Below, in pieces: positions 9,765 through 17,857 of a stretch of DNA of 46,005 nucleotides. Position 1 is the stretch's first letter; the number at the start of each line of letters is the position of its first letter. The translations under genes and the position numbers were made by a program. The stretch spans positions 1 to 46,005 of the forward strand of contig DATCLC010000146.1 in NCBI GenBank assembly GCA_036564135.1, given 5' to 3'. This DNA comes from RSA11 sp036564135. Its GTDB lineage: Bacteria > Actinomycetota > Thermoleophilia > Solirubrobacterales > 70-9. Under the pieces are notes generated by a model. That model was not told the DNA's origin. It worked only from the letters and a program-made list of their open reading frames with translations, and made no database searches.

Positions 9765-11177
9765 TCAGCGCCGGTGGCGGAAGACGCTGATCGCGTCGTC
9801 GGTGGTGGCGGCCGCGTACAGGAAGCGGCCGTCCGGGCTCAAGAGCAGGGCTTGCGTGCCGAGGAGGTTGCGGCTCGTGCGCTGGCAGGCGGTCGCCGTC
9901 GAGGTCGCCTCGTCGTCGTCGATGCAGGGCAGCTCGGTGAGCTCGCCGGTGCGCGGGTTGCGGCGGAACGGCTGGATCCCTTGGCCGCCCGCGACGAACA
10001 TCGCACGGCCCCGTGGGTCGAACGCGAAGTCGGCCGACCGGCCGAGCCGCTGGGCGACGGTCGCGCACGGCTCGGGGCTGAACGGCACCTCGACGCACCG
10101 CTTGTACTTGAGCGAGCCGTCCTTGCGCACCCGGAACTCCGCCATCGCCCCGTCGTTCGTGGCGCCCACGTAGACGAACCGCCCGTCGGGGCTGATCCCG
10201 ACCGAGCCGGCGTCGGGGATCCCGGAGGCGCGCTCGGCGCAGTCGTCGTCGCTCGCCGTGCCCCGGTTCTTGAGGCAGCCGGCGAAACGCAGCTTGCCGG
10301 TGCGCTTGTTGCGCCTGAACCAGGTCACGGCATCGTCGTCGAAGGCGGCGACATAGACCGTGCGCCCGTTCGGGTGGACGACCAGCCCCGAGGGCGAGGC
10401 GAGGCCCTCGATGCCGGGGTCCGGGCAATCGTCGAAGAGCGTTCGGTCCGCATCCTCCAGGCAGCCGAGGGGCCGCAGGCGCCCGGACTTGCGGTTGACC
10501 CGGAAGGAGACGATCGAGTCGTCGATGCTCGACGTGACGTACAGCGAGCGGCCGTCGCGGCTCAGCTCCATGTCATTGGGGCTCCCCATCCCGTCGACCC
10601 CGCCGGGACACACGTCGTAGATGGGCGCGAGCCCGGCGTCGTCGAGGCAGCGCACGTAGGTGAGCCGACCGCTCCTGCGGTTGCGCTTGAAGTGCAAGAG
10701 GGCACTCTCGAGGTACGCGAGCACGTAGACGTGCCGCCCGTTGGGGCTCACGACGACGTCGATCGGCCCGTCCAGCAACTCGAGCGTGTTGGGGCAGGTG
10801 GGGCCGCCCGGGACGTCGTCGGCGTCCTGGGTGCAGCTCACCGGCCGCAGCCTGCCGGTCCGCTTGTTCCTCCGCAGGTGCACGAGGGCGGAGTCGCCGC
10901 CGACCGGTGCCGCCGTGCGGCGAAAGGAGACCGCGTAGAGGTCACGGCCGTCCGGGCTCAGCGCCAGGCTGCCGACGCCGTCGAGCCCGTCGAAGTCACG
11001 GTTGCACTCGCCGCCGGTGGGGTCCTCGATGCAGGAGGCGAACCGCAGATCACCGGGGGCACCGCTCGCCGGAGCTGCGGTGAGCCCTGCGAGCAAGGCC
11101 ATGGCGGCGAAAACGAGGACCGCGATCGCTTCACGCCTCCCAAGCGCGCCCCCGTTGAGACTCCGCCCCGCAGCCAT
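9765..11177 (-). CDS. Secreted seven-bladed beta-propeller with paired cysteines
   Basis: Predicted exported protein (470 aa) with a signal peptide (hydrophobic about 17-38, cleavage near ASGA). The mature part is seven repeats of about 55-65 aa. Each contains SPDGR or NGR followed by a strand such as LYAVS, then a turn motif such as RNKRTGRLR and a strand ending in Cys. Each repeat also carries a second Cys 8-16 residues later (for example ASCIEDPTGGEC and LGCLEDADRTLFDDC), giving seven Cys pairs. The repeat style matches YVTN/6-phosphogluconolactonase-like propellers, but no enzyme active site is evident. Gene symbols are not justified. It stands between alaS and mnmA on the same strand but probably has its own role at the cell surface or outside. 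Confidence 0.8.
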   Translation of the reverse strand: MAAGRSLNGGALGRREAIAVLVFAAMALLAGLTAAPASGAPGDLRFASCIEDPTGGECNRDFDGLDGVGSLALSPDGRDLYAVSFRRTAAPVGGDSALVHLRRNKRTGRLRPVSCTQDADDVPGGPTCPNTLELLDGPIDVVVSPNGRHVYVLAYLESALLHFKRNRRSGRLTYVRCLDDAGLAPIYDVCPGGVDGMGSPNDMELSRDGRSLYVTSSIDDSIVSFRVNRKSGRLRPLGCLEDADRTLFDDCPDPGIEGLASPSGLVVHPNGRTVYVAAFDDDAVTWFRRNKRTGKLRFAGCLKNRGTASDDDCAERASGIPDAGSVGISPDGRFVYVGATNDGAMAEFRVRKDGSLKYKRCVEVPFSPEPCATVAQRLGRSADFAFDPRGRAMFVAGGQGIQPFRRNPRTGELTELPCIDDDEATSTATACQRTSRNLLGTQALLLSPDGRFLYAAATTDDAISVFRHRR

Positions 11178-11220
11178 CGCGGGCGCACTCTACCGGTGCG
11201 CGCCGCTCGTGGGAAGCCCT

Positions 11221-12663
11221 TCAGGCGGCGATCGTCGCGCGCCCGATCACCCGATCGCCGTCGAGCAGGCACGCGGTCTGCCCCGGCGCGACGCCGTAGG
11301 CGGGCTCGGCGAGCTCCAGCTCGAGGCCGTCGTCGAGCGGGCGGACCCGGCAGGGCAGCGCCTTGGAGTGGTAGCGCAGGCGCACGCGGTCGACGCGCTC
11401 GGCCGGGCGGTGCAGGCGCGGGTCGCGCAGGCGCACGCGGGTGCGGGCGAGCTCCTCGCGGTGGCCGACGATCACGCGGTTGGCGCGCGCGTCGGTGCCC
11501 AGGACGTAGAGCGGCGCGCCGTTCGCGACGCCGAGACCCTTGCGCTGGCCGACCGTGAAGTGGTGGTGGCCGCGGTGCTCGCCGAGCACCTCGCCGGTCG
11601 TCGTGACGATCGCCCCGGGCCGGTCCGCGAGGCCGCCGTGGCGGCGCAGGAACGAGCGCTTGCCCTCGCCCGCGAGGAAGCAGAGGTCCTGGCTCTCGCG
11701 CTTCGCGGCGACCGGCAGGCCGTGGCGCGCGGCGATCGCGCGCACCTCGTCCTTGCGCAGGTCGGCGAGCGGGAACCGCAGGCGGGCGAGCGTCTCCGGG
11801 CGCACGCCGGAGAGCATGTAGGTCTGGTCCTTGCGCTCGTCGGCGGCGGCGGCGAGCAGCGGGCCCTCCCCGTCATCGACGAGGCGGGCGTAATGGCCGG
11901 TGGCAAGCGACGCGGCGCCGACCCGGTCGGCGAGCTCCACCATCGCGTCGATGCGCAAATCGCCGTTGCAGATCACGCAGGGGTTCGGGGTCTCCCCCGC
12001 CCTGTAGCCGTCGACGAACGCGCCGACCACCGCGCGGCGGAACGAGTCCTCGAGGTCCAGGGTCAGGTGCGGAAGGCCGAGCGAGTGCGCGAGCGCGCGG
12101 GCGCCGCGCACGGCCTCGGGCGAGCAGCACGCGAGGCTGCCGTCGGTGCGCTCGTCGGCCCAGAGCTTGAGCGTGACGGCGACCACGTCGGCGCCGCGCT
12201 CGCGCTCTAGCAGAGCGGCCACGGCGGAGTCGACGCCGCCGCTCATCGCGACCAGCACGCGCTCGCGTTCAGGCGGCGCCGCGATCCGCTCGCCCGAGGA
12301 GGCGAGCGCGGCGAGCGCGCGGCCGACAGCGTCGACCGTGAGCTCGGCCGCGTGGCGGCCCTGCGGGCTCACCCCGCCGACGAGCTCGGCGATCCGGTCG
12401 GCGCCCAGCCGCGCGGCGTCGAGCGCCGGGGCGCCCTCGAGCTCCTCGCAGGCCGCCGCCGCGCAGGCGCGCAGCGCCGCGCAGCCCTCGGCGTCGAAGG
12501 TCGCCGCCCGCACCGTCCCGTCCTCGACGAGCAGCGAGACGCGCACCAGATCGCCACAGGCCGAACCGCCGGCGGCGCCGGTGTGCGCGCCGTCGGGCTC
12601 GGGACCGCGGCGGGACTCGTCAGCCGCGTACTCGGCCAGAAGCTCGGCGTTCACATCATTCAA
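11221..12663 (-). CDS. mnmA: tRNA U34 2-thiouridylase MnmA fused to an N-terminal NifU/IscU-like domain
   Basis: MnmA thiolates U34 of Lys/Glu/Gln tRNAs using a PP-loop ATP site and a catalytic cysteine. Here residues about 1-125 form a NifU/IscU-like scaffold with ACGD (C36, D38) and GC (C61); the third ligand position reads RHAAEL, with Ala105 where scaffolds have HC. MnmA follows: PP-loop AMSGGVDS (139-146), NPCVICN (C229, C232), SQDLCFL (C328), then GQRKGLG and the C-terminal barrel. The extra Cys in NPCxxCN leaves three cysteines near the active site, which would suit an iron-sulfur cluster (inference). The 5' end has TTG at 12663; a GTG at 12654 is an alternative. The fusion suggests sulfur or Fe-S supply in cis. 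Confidence 0.9.
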   Translation of the reverse strand: MNDVNAELLAEYAADESRRGPEPDGAHTGAAGGSACGDLVRVSLLVEDGTVRAATFDAEGCAALRACAAAACEELEGAPALDAARLGADRIAELVGGVSPQGRHAAELTVDAVGRALAALASSGERIAAPPERERVLVAMSGGVDSAVAALLERERGADVVAVTLKLWADERTDGSLACCSPEAVRGARALAHSLGLPHLTLDLEDSFRRAVVGAFVDGYRAGETPNPCVICNGDLRIDAMVELADRVGAASLATGHYARLVDDGEGPLLAAAADERKDQTYMLSGVRPETLARLRFPLADLRKDEVRAIAARHGLPVAAKRESQDLCFLAGEGKRSFLRRHGGLADRPGAIVTTTGEVLGEHRGHHHFTVGQRKGLGVANGAPLYVLGTDARANRVIVGHREELARTRVRLRDPRLHRPAERVDRVRLRYHSKALPCRVRPLDDGLELELAEPAYGVAPGQTACLLDGDRVIGRATIAA

Positions 12664-12729
12664 GGTACCCGGCCCGTCCGGCGTGGTGGCGACCCGGGTG
12701 AGGCGGGGCGGCTGGAGGCCGCGCGGCGC

Positions 12730-13389
12730 TCAGCCCGGGTGGTACGGGAGCTGCTTGCCCTTGTAGAAGGCGTCGCGCAGGGCGGTGCGGACGCTGTCGG
12801 GACCGCGGTAGCCGTAGTGGATGGTGGCCGCCGGTAGGGCATCGCCGCCGCCGCCAGCGCGCGGCTTGATGATCACGAGCGCCGGGGCGCGGTTGAGCTC
12901 GACCCCGCGCGCGATGCGCGAGTAGCGCGCGACGTCGCGCACGGTCGTGACGAACACGGCGACGTCGGAGCGGGTCCGCAGATCCTCGACGTAGCGGCGC
13001 AGCGGTTTGTCCTCGATGCCCTTCCGCTCGGTGACTAGCAGGGCCACGGCGTCGCCCCGCTGGTGGGCGGCGACGACCGCCTTCGGCAGGCCCGGCCCGG
13101 GCTCAAAGCCCGGCATGCCCGCGGCGGGCGCGGTCGCGCTGGAGCTCGCCGCCGGCGCGGTCTGCCCGGAGGCGTCGCCGGTCGCGGGCGCACTCGCGGC
13201 TGAGGTCGAGCCCGCGGCCGCGGACGAGGTCACGGGCGTCGCCGACGCAGAGCTCTCGGCGCTCCCCCCGTCGTCGCCGCCGCTGCCCGAGCTCATCACG
13301 CGGGTCATGAACAGGAACGCGACCGCGATCCCCAGGATGCCGATCACGACCACCTGGACGACCGGGTTCTCGTTGATCGCCTTGCGCAC
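12730..13389 (-). CDS. Membrane-anchored thioredoxin-like-fold protein without CxxC
   Basis: Predicted 219-aa protein with one N-terminal transmembrane segment (about 9-29), a Ser/Ala/Thr/Gly-rich linker (about 32-95) and a C-terminal domain (about 100-219). The domain alternates strands and helices: AVALLVTERKG, VAVFVTTVRD, RAPALVIIKPR and a final strand-helix. RAPALVII resembles the cis-proline strand of thioredoxins, but the place of the CxxC motif is taken by RKGIEDK, so redox activity is unlikely. The GTG at 13389 was chosen because a run of six G lies six bases upstream; further upstream the same frame crosses the 6S RNA candidate. Function unknown. Confidence 0.7.
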   Translation of the reverse strand: MRKAINENPVVQVVVIGILGIAVAFLFMTRVMSSGSGGDDGGSAESSASATPVTSSAAAGSTSAASAPATGDASGQTAPAASSSATAPAAGMPGFEPGPGLPKAVVAAHQRGDAVALLVTERKGIEDKPLRRYVEDLRTRSDVAVFVTTVRDVARYSRIARGVELNRAPALVIIKPRAGGGGDALPAATIHYGYRGPDSVRTALRDAFYKGKQLPYHPG

Positions 13390-13404
13390 GCTCAGCCCCC
13401 CGGC

Positions 13405-13565
13405 AAAAAGAAAGGCCCCAGCTTGCCGGTACCGCCTGGCTTGAGAACCTGTCGAAACAGGTGGGTGCCTACCGACTGAAGCGCAAGGGCCGCAGTCGAG
13501 CTCGGCTCCCAAGCCGAGTGTGTTGGCTCACAATTAAGGCGGCTATCGAACAAGCTCGAGCCTTT
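13405..13565 (-). ncRNA. ssrS: 6S RNA candidate (RNA polymerase regulator) downstream of aspS
   Basis: About 160 nt of minus-strand, non-coding sequence that folds as one long irregular rod. Outer stem AAAGGCTC (5' end) pairs with GGGCCTTT, then AGCTTG with CAAGCT, then GCCGCCT with AGGCGGT; a large internal bubble follows, and the distal arm ends in small hairpins, including CACCTGT-TTCG-ACAGGT near the 3' side. This is the 6S layout (closing stem, central bubble, terminal arm), and the 3' segment GGCACCCACCT...AGGTTCTCAAGCC resembles the matching part of known 6S RNAs. A T-run (CTTTCTTTTT) closes the transcript. The position just after aspS parallels bsrA of Bacillus subtilis. Ends are approximate; identity rests on structure and memory, not on a covariance search. 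Confidence 0.75.
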
Positions 13566-13569
13566 CTAG

Positions 13570-13575
13570 AAGTTA
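13570..13575 (-). promoter_or_regulatory. Possible -10 element of the 6S RNA
   Basis: TAACTT on the minus strand lies 4-7 bases before the predicted 5' end of the 6S RNA and fits TAnnnT. No convincing -35 is seen 16-18 bases further upstream. Confidence 0.35.
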
Positions 13576-13620
13576 CAGGGTCCGCCCCATTCCTCGGCTC
13601 CGGCGGGCGATCCCTTGAGT

Positions 13621-13647
13621 CCCGGTCCTCCGCGTGGCCGGACCGGG
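13621..13647 (-). terminator. Hairpin just after the aspS stop
   Basis: CCCGGTCC and GGACCGGG form a perfect 8-bp stem around an 11-base loop, 13 bases after the aspS stop. No T-run follows, so it may be a weak terminator or an mRNA 3' end stabiliser. It separates aspS from the 6S RNA candidate. Confidence 0.4.
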
Positions 13648-13659
13648 CCCCCGAAGCCC

Positions 13660-15450
13660 TCAGCGCGGGCGCTGGGCGCGGACGATCAGGCCGAGCTCGC
13701 GCAGCTGCGCCTCGTCCACCGGGGCCGGCGCGCCGGTGAGCGGATCCAGGCCGGAGGCCGTCTTCGGAAACGCGATCACGTCGCGGATCGAGGGCGCGTC
13801 GAGCAGGCGCTGGACGATGCGGTCGAGGCCGTAGGCGATGCCGCCGTGCGGCGGCGCGCCGTAGCGCAGCGCCTCGAGCAGGAACCCAAAGCGCTCCTGC
13901 GCCTCCTCCTCGGCGATCCCGATCGCGGCGAGCGCGCGCCGCTGGGTCTCCGGGTCGGAGATACGGATCGAGCCGCCGCCGAGCTCCTGCCCGTTCCAGA
14001 CCAGGTCGTAGGCCCGTGCGCGGGCCTCGCCCGGCCGCTCGGGATCGAGCTCGCCGTCCGGCGCCGTGAACGGATGGTGGAGCGGGTCCCAGCGCGACTC
14101 GTCCTCGTTCCACTCAAACAGCGGCCAGTCGACGATCCAGCAGAACGAGTGCGCATCCGCGTCGATCAGGTTGAAGCGCTCGGCGAGGTCGAGCCGAAGC
14201 TGCGCGAGCACCGCGTTCGCGACCGCGGGCTTGTCGGCAACGATCAGCAGCAAATCGCCCTCCTGCGCGCCGAGACGCTCGTTCAGATCGGCGAGCTCGG
14301 CGGCCGAGAGGAACTTCGCGGTCGGCGAGCGCCAGCCATCGCCCTCGCGGAACGCCCAGACCAGACCCTTGGCGCCGAGCTCCTGCGCGCGCTCGATGAA
14401 CCCGTCCAGGGCGGAGCGCGGCACGTCGCGCCGGCCGGCGTTGATCCCCTTCACGATCCCGCCTCCCTCGAGCACGCTGCGGAACACCTTGAACTCGGTC
14501 TCGCGCAGCGCGTCCGAGACGTCCACGAGCTCGAGGCCGAAGCGCAGGTCCGGGCGGTCGGTCCCGTAGCGCGAGATCGCCTCGTCGTAGGGGATGCGCT
14601 GGATCGGCAGCTCGAGCTGCGGCCCGCCGACGCGCTCGAAGACGTGGGCGAGCATGCGCTCGTTCACGTCGATCACGTCCTCGACGTCCACGAAGGACAG
14701 CTCCATGTCGAGCTGGGTGAAGTCGAGCTGGCGGTCGGCCCGCTGGTCCTCGTCGCGGAAGCAGCGCGCGATCTGGTAGTAGCGCTCGAACCCCGAGATC
14801 ATCAGCAGCTGCTTGAAGAGCTGCGGCGACTGGGGGAGCGCGAAGAACGACCCCGGCTCGCGCCGCGACGGGACCAGGAAGTCGCGGGCGCCCTCCGGCG
14901 TGGAGCGCGCGAGCATCGGCGTCTCGATCTCCACGAAGCCCTCGCCGTCGAGGAACTCGCGCATCGCGCGCACGGTCCGGTGGCGCAGCATGATCGCGTC
15001 GCGCATCCGCTCGCGCCGCAGGTCGATGTAGCGGTAGCGCAGGCGGATCTCCTCGCCCACCTCGCCCGAGAAGCTCTCGACCCCGAACGGCGGTGTCTCG
15101 GCGTCCGCGAGCAGCTCCGCCTCCTTCACGCGGAGCTCGAACTCGCCCGTCGCGATGTCGGGGTTGACGGTGTCCTCCGAGCGCCGCACGACGCGGCCGG
15201 CGACGGAGATCACGTCCTCGGAGCGCAACCTGTGACCGAGCTCGAACGCCTCGCCCGCCTCGTCCGGGTCGAAGACGAGCTGCACGAGCCCGGTGCGGTC
15301 GCGCAGATCGATGAAGATCAGCCCGCCGTGGTCGCGGCGGCGGTGCACCCAGCCGGCGAGACGCACGTCGGAGTCGACGCGGTCCTCCAGCACGGCGCCG
15401 CACCACGTGTCGCGGTAGCGGTTGGCGCGCACGGGCGGGAACTCGCTCAT
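13660..15450 (-). CDS. aspS: Aspartyl-tRNA synthetase
   Basis: Class II synthetase of the bacterial type (596 aa). It has an N-terminal OB anticodon-binding domain (LAGWVHRRRDHGGLIFIDLRD), class II motif 1 around FVEIETPMLARSTPEGARDF, motif 2 with FRDEDQRADRQLDFTQLDMELSF, a GAD insertion domain, and motif 3 GIAYGLDRIVQ near the C-terminus. The ATG overlaps the hisS stop by four bases, so hisS-aspS are translationally coupled, as in many Gram-positives. Whether it is discriminating or also charges tRNA-Asn cannot be told from this window; gatCAB is not here. Confidence 0.97.
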   Translation of the reverse strand: MSEFPPVRANRYRDTWCGAVLEDRVDSDVRLAGWVHRRRDHGGLIFIDLRDRTGLVQLVFDPDEAGEAFELGHRLRSEDVISVAGRVVRRSEDTVNPDIATGEFELRVKEAELLADAETPPFGVESFSGEVGEEIRLRYRYIDLRRERMRDAIMLRHRTVRAMREFLDGEGFVEIETPMLARSTPEGARDFLVPSRREPGSFFALPQSPQLFKQLLMISGFERYYQIARCFRDEDQRADRQLDFTQLDMELSFVDVEDVIDVNERMLAHVFERVGGPQLELPIQRIPYDEAISRYGTDRPDLRFGLELVDVSDALRETEFKVFRSVLEGGGIVKGINAGRRDVPRSALDGFIERAQELGAKGLVWAFREGDGWRSPTAKFLSAAELADLNERLGAQEGDLLLIVADKPAVANAVLAQLRLDLAERFNLIDADAHSFCWIVDWPLFEWNEDESRWDPLHHPFTAPDGELDPERPGEARARAYDLVWNGQELGGGSIRISDPETQRRALAAIGIAEEEAQERFGFLLEALRYGAPPHGGIAYGLDRIVQRLLDAPSIRDVIAFPKTASGLDPLTGAPAPVDEAQLRELGLIVRAQRPR

Positions 15451-16679
15451 CGGGTGAGCGCCTCCACCAGCCCGCCGAGCGCGATCTCCTGCTGCTCGCC
15501 GGTCTCCATGTCGCGCAGCCTCGCCGTGCCGTCCTCGTCGAGCACGACGGCCCGCGCCGCGCCGGAGCGGTCGGCCTGCTTCATCTGACCCTTGAGCGAG
15601 CGGCCGGCGAGGTCGAGGTCGGCGCGGAAACCGGCCCGGCGCAGCTCGATCACGGCGGCAAGCGCCCGCTCGCGCTGTCCCTCGGCCGCGGCCACGAACA
15701 CGTCAAGCGGCGTCACCTTCGGCTCCTCGCCGAGCGCGAGCAGGATGCGCTCGATCCCGGCGGCCCAGCCGACCGCGGGCGTCTCGGGCCCACCGAGCTC
15801 GGCGATCAGGCCGTCGTAGCGGCCGCCGCCGCCGACGCCCGACTGCGCGCCGAGCTCGTCGCAGGTGAACTCGAAAACCGTGCGCGTGTAGTAGTCGAGC
15901 CCGCGCACGAGAGTCGGGTCGAGCTCGTACGCCACCCCCGCGTGCTCCAAGAGCCTGCACACCTCCTCGAAGTGCTCCTTGTCCTCCCCATCGAGGCGCT
16001 CGAGCATGGTCGGCGCCTCGGCCATCACGGCCTTCGTCCCCTCGTGCTCGGAGTCGAAGGCGCGCATCGGGTTCTGGTCGATGCGCGCCCGCACCTCGGG
16101 CGCGAGCTCGTCCTCGTGCTGGCGCAGATACGCGCGCAGCTCCTCGCGGTAGGCGGCGCGCGCCTCGGGCGAGCCCAGGCTGCCGAGCCGCAGCCGCACG
16201 CCGGGGACGGCGAGCGTGCGCAGGAGCTCGTCGAGCAGCACGATGGCCTCCGCGTCGACGAGCGGCGAGTCGGAGCCGATCGCCTCGAGCCCGAGCTGGT
16301 TGAACTGCCGGAAGCGCCCTGCCTGCGGGCGCTCGTGGCGGAAGTACGGACCCCAGTACCAGAGCTTCACCGGCTGGGGGAGCTTGTGCATGCCGTGCTC
16401 GACGTAGGCGCGGCAGATCGGCGCCGTGCCCTCCGGACGCAGGGTGAGCTCTCGCCCGCCCTGGTCGGTGAAGGAGAACATCTCCTTCGTGACGATGTCG
16501 GTCGACTCCCCCACCCCGCGCCGGAAGAGCTCGGTGTCCTCGAACGCGGGGGTCTCGATCCGGCCGTAGCCCGCCCGGGCGAAGATCTCGGCCGCCGCGG
16601 CGTACACGCGAGCGCGCTGCTCGGACTCGGCGGGCAGGACGTCGAACGTGCCGCGTGGTGCTTGGAACCGGGCGCTCAT
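15447..16679 (-). CDS. hisS: Histidyl-tRNA synthetase
   Basis: Class II synthetase, 410 aa. Motif 1 region RIETPAFEDTELF, TLRPEGTAPICRAY, motif 2 YWGPYFRHERPQAGRFRQF, the histidine-specific LVRGLDYYTRTVFEF and AQSGVGGGGRYDGL, motif 3 AVGWAAGIERILLAL, and a C-terminal anticodon-binding domain with DLAGRSLKGQMKQAD. ATG start 43 bases after the MBL-fold hydrolase, which it probably follows on one transcript; it overlaps aspS downstream. Confidence 0.97.
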   Translation of the reverse strand: MSARFQAPRGTFDVLPAESEQRARVYAAAAEIFARAGYGRIETPAFEDTELFRRGVGESTDIVTKEMFSFTDQGGRELTLRPEGTAPICRAYVEHGMHKLPQPVKLWYWGPYFRHERPQAGRFRQFNQLGLEAIGSDSPLVDAEAIVLLDELLRTLAVPGVRLRLGSLGSPEARAAYREELRAYLRQHEDELAPEVRARIDQNPMRAFDSEHEGTKAVMAEAPTMLERLDGEDKEHFEEVCRLLEHAGVAYELDPTLVRGLDYYTRTVFEFTCDELGAQSGVGGGGRYDGLIAELGGPETPAVGWAAGIERILLALGEEPKVTPLDVFVAAAEGQRERALAAVIELRRAGFRADLDLAGRSLKGQMKQADRSGAARAVVLDEDGTARLRDMETGEQQEIALGGLVEALTR

Positions 16680-16722
16680 TTTCGGCGCCCGAGGGTATTA
16701 GCTCGCGCCGCGGGCCGCGCGG

Positions 16723-17364
16723 TCAGCGCACGAGCTCGGCGAGGAAGGGGTTGGTGGCGCGCTCGGCGCCGAGCGTCGTCGTTCCCATGTGGCCCGGATA
16801 GACGGTGGTCTCGTCCGGATACGCGTTGAGCAGCTTGCGGATCGAGTCGAGCAGCGTCGGCCAGTCGCCGCCGGGCAGATCGACGCGCCCGACCGACCCG
16901 CGGAAGAGCACGTCGCCGGAGAACAGCGCACCCTCGGCGGGCACCGCGTAGGTCACGTGACCGGGGCTGTGGCCCGGGGTGAACAGCACGTCTATCTCAA
17001 AGCCTGCGAGCTCGAGCTTCTCGCCGCCGGCCACGGCGTGGTCGGCCTCGTAGCTCTCGTACGGCCCGAAGCCGGGCCAGGGGACGTAGGAGTTGATGTC
17101 GGCCAGCACCCCTACCTCGAGCTTCGGGCAGTACACCGGGGCACCGGTCGCGCGCGCCACCGGGGCGACCGCACCGATGTGGTCGAAGTGGCAGTGGGTG
17201 AGCAGGATCGCCTCGAGGCGCTCGATGCCGAGCTGCTCGAGCGCGCTGAGCAAGCGATCGGGCTCCTCCCCGGGGTCGACGATCAGGCCCGTGTCGGAGC
17301 CCGGGTGCCGGAAGACGTAGCAGTTCTCCTGGATCTGCCCGACGGTGAAGCAGCGGACGTCCAT
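16723..17364 (-). CDS. MBL-fold metallohydrolase (glyoxalase II-like)
   Basis: 213-aa metallo-beta-lactamase-fold hydrolase. Metal motif THCHFDHIG (HxHxDH), then GHSPGHVTY, SGDVLF with the bridging Asp, and the last His in YPGHMGTTT. Size and motifs match the YcbL/GloB-like group that sits beside hisS in many Gram-positives; a thioester substrate such as S-lactoylglutathione or another thiol conjugate is possible, but actinobacteria use mycothiol or other thiols, so the substrate is open. ATG start. Likely first gene of an MBL-hisS-aspS transcript. Confidence 0.85.
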   Translation of the reverse strand: MDVRCFTVGQIQENCYVFRHPGSDTGLIVDPGEEPDRLLSALEQLGIERLEAILLTHCHFDHIGAVAPVARATGAPVYCPKLEVGVLADINSYVPWPGFGPYESYEADHAVAGGEKLELAGFEIDVLFTPGHSPGHVTYAVPAEGALFSGDVLFRGSVGRVDLPGGDWPTLLDSIRKLLNAYPDETTVYPGHMGTTTLGAERATNPFLAELVR

Positions 17365-17396
17365 CTACATCGAGCCTACCCTCGCCGCCTCGCACT

Positions 17397-17435
17397 GAGG
17401 CGGATCCGTTCGCCTATACGCGAAGGACCCGCCTC
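17397..17435. repeat. Imperfect inverted repeat between two minus-strand genes
   Basis: GAGGCGG plus TCC and TTCGC on one arm pair with GCGAA, GGA and CCGCCTC on the other, around CTATAC. It lies in the 103-base gap between the small membrane protein gene and the MBL gene. It could attenuate or process the transcript; no T-run follows. Confidence 0.4.
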
Positions 17436-17467
17436 GCTCGGGCCCTGGCGGCGGCTCGCGCCGGGGG

Positions 17468-17845
17468 TCAGCTGCGCCTCTGCTCCGCCTCGCGCTCCCG
17501 GGCGCGGCGCTTCTCCTCGGCCCGCTTGCGGCGCTCGTAGAAGAGCTTCTCGATCCCGTAGCCCATTGGGATGTAGATCAGGACCATCAGCAGCGTGAGC
17601 ATGATCGCCCCGTTCACCGGTTGGCCGAAGGCGAGGACGATCAGCGCGAAGAAGATCACGCCGCCGATGACGGCGCGCGTGACGGCGCCGCTCCACGTCG
17701 GCGGCTGGTTGCGCCGCTCCATCGCCTGGCGGCGCGCCTGGGCGCGCGCCTCGGCGCGACTGCGCGGCCGGCGCCGGCGGCGGTCGATCGAGCCCGCCTG
17801 CGTGCCCCGGTGCTTGCGCCTGCGCCTGCGTTTCGTCTGCGCCAT
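17468..17845 (-). CDS. Small basic two-helix membrane protein, unknown function
   Basis: 125-aa protein with an extremely basic N-terminus (about 20 Arg/Lys in the first 45 residues, including RRRRRK), two transmembrane segments (about 55-72 and 80-97) separated by a short PVNG turn, and a basic/acidic helical tail ending EREAEQRRS that may be a coiled coil. Not recognised. ATG start 12 bases after the formimidoyltransferase gene, so it is probably cotranscribed. The positive ends suggest both termini are cytoplasmic and may touch nucleic acid or lipid head groups (inference). Confidence 0.75.
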   Translation of the reverse strand: MAQTKRRRRRKHRGTQAGSIDRRRRRPRSRAEARAQARRQAMERRNQPPTWSGAVTRAVIGGVIFFALIVLAFGQPVNGAIMLTLLMVLIYIPMGYGIEKLFYERRKRAEEKRRAREREAEQRRS

Positions 17846-17857
17846 GGACGCCGAAAT

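Noticed and set aside
7041..11558. Very long plus-strand open frame (about 1500 codons) opposite alaS and its neighbours
   Set aside because: It mirrors alaS, the propeller gene and part of mnmA; its product is low-complexity Arg/Ala/Gly/Val-rich, the usual shadow in high-GC DNA. No ribosome site or domain is seen.
17397..17435. Intrinsic terminator for the small membrane gene
   Set aside because: The stem has bulges and no T-run, so it was listed only as an inverted repeat.
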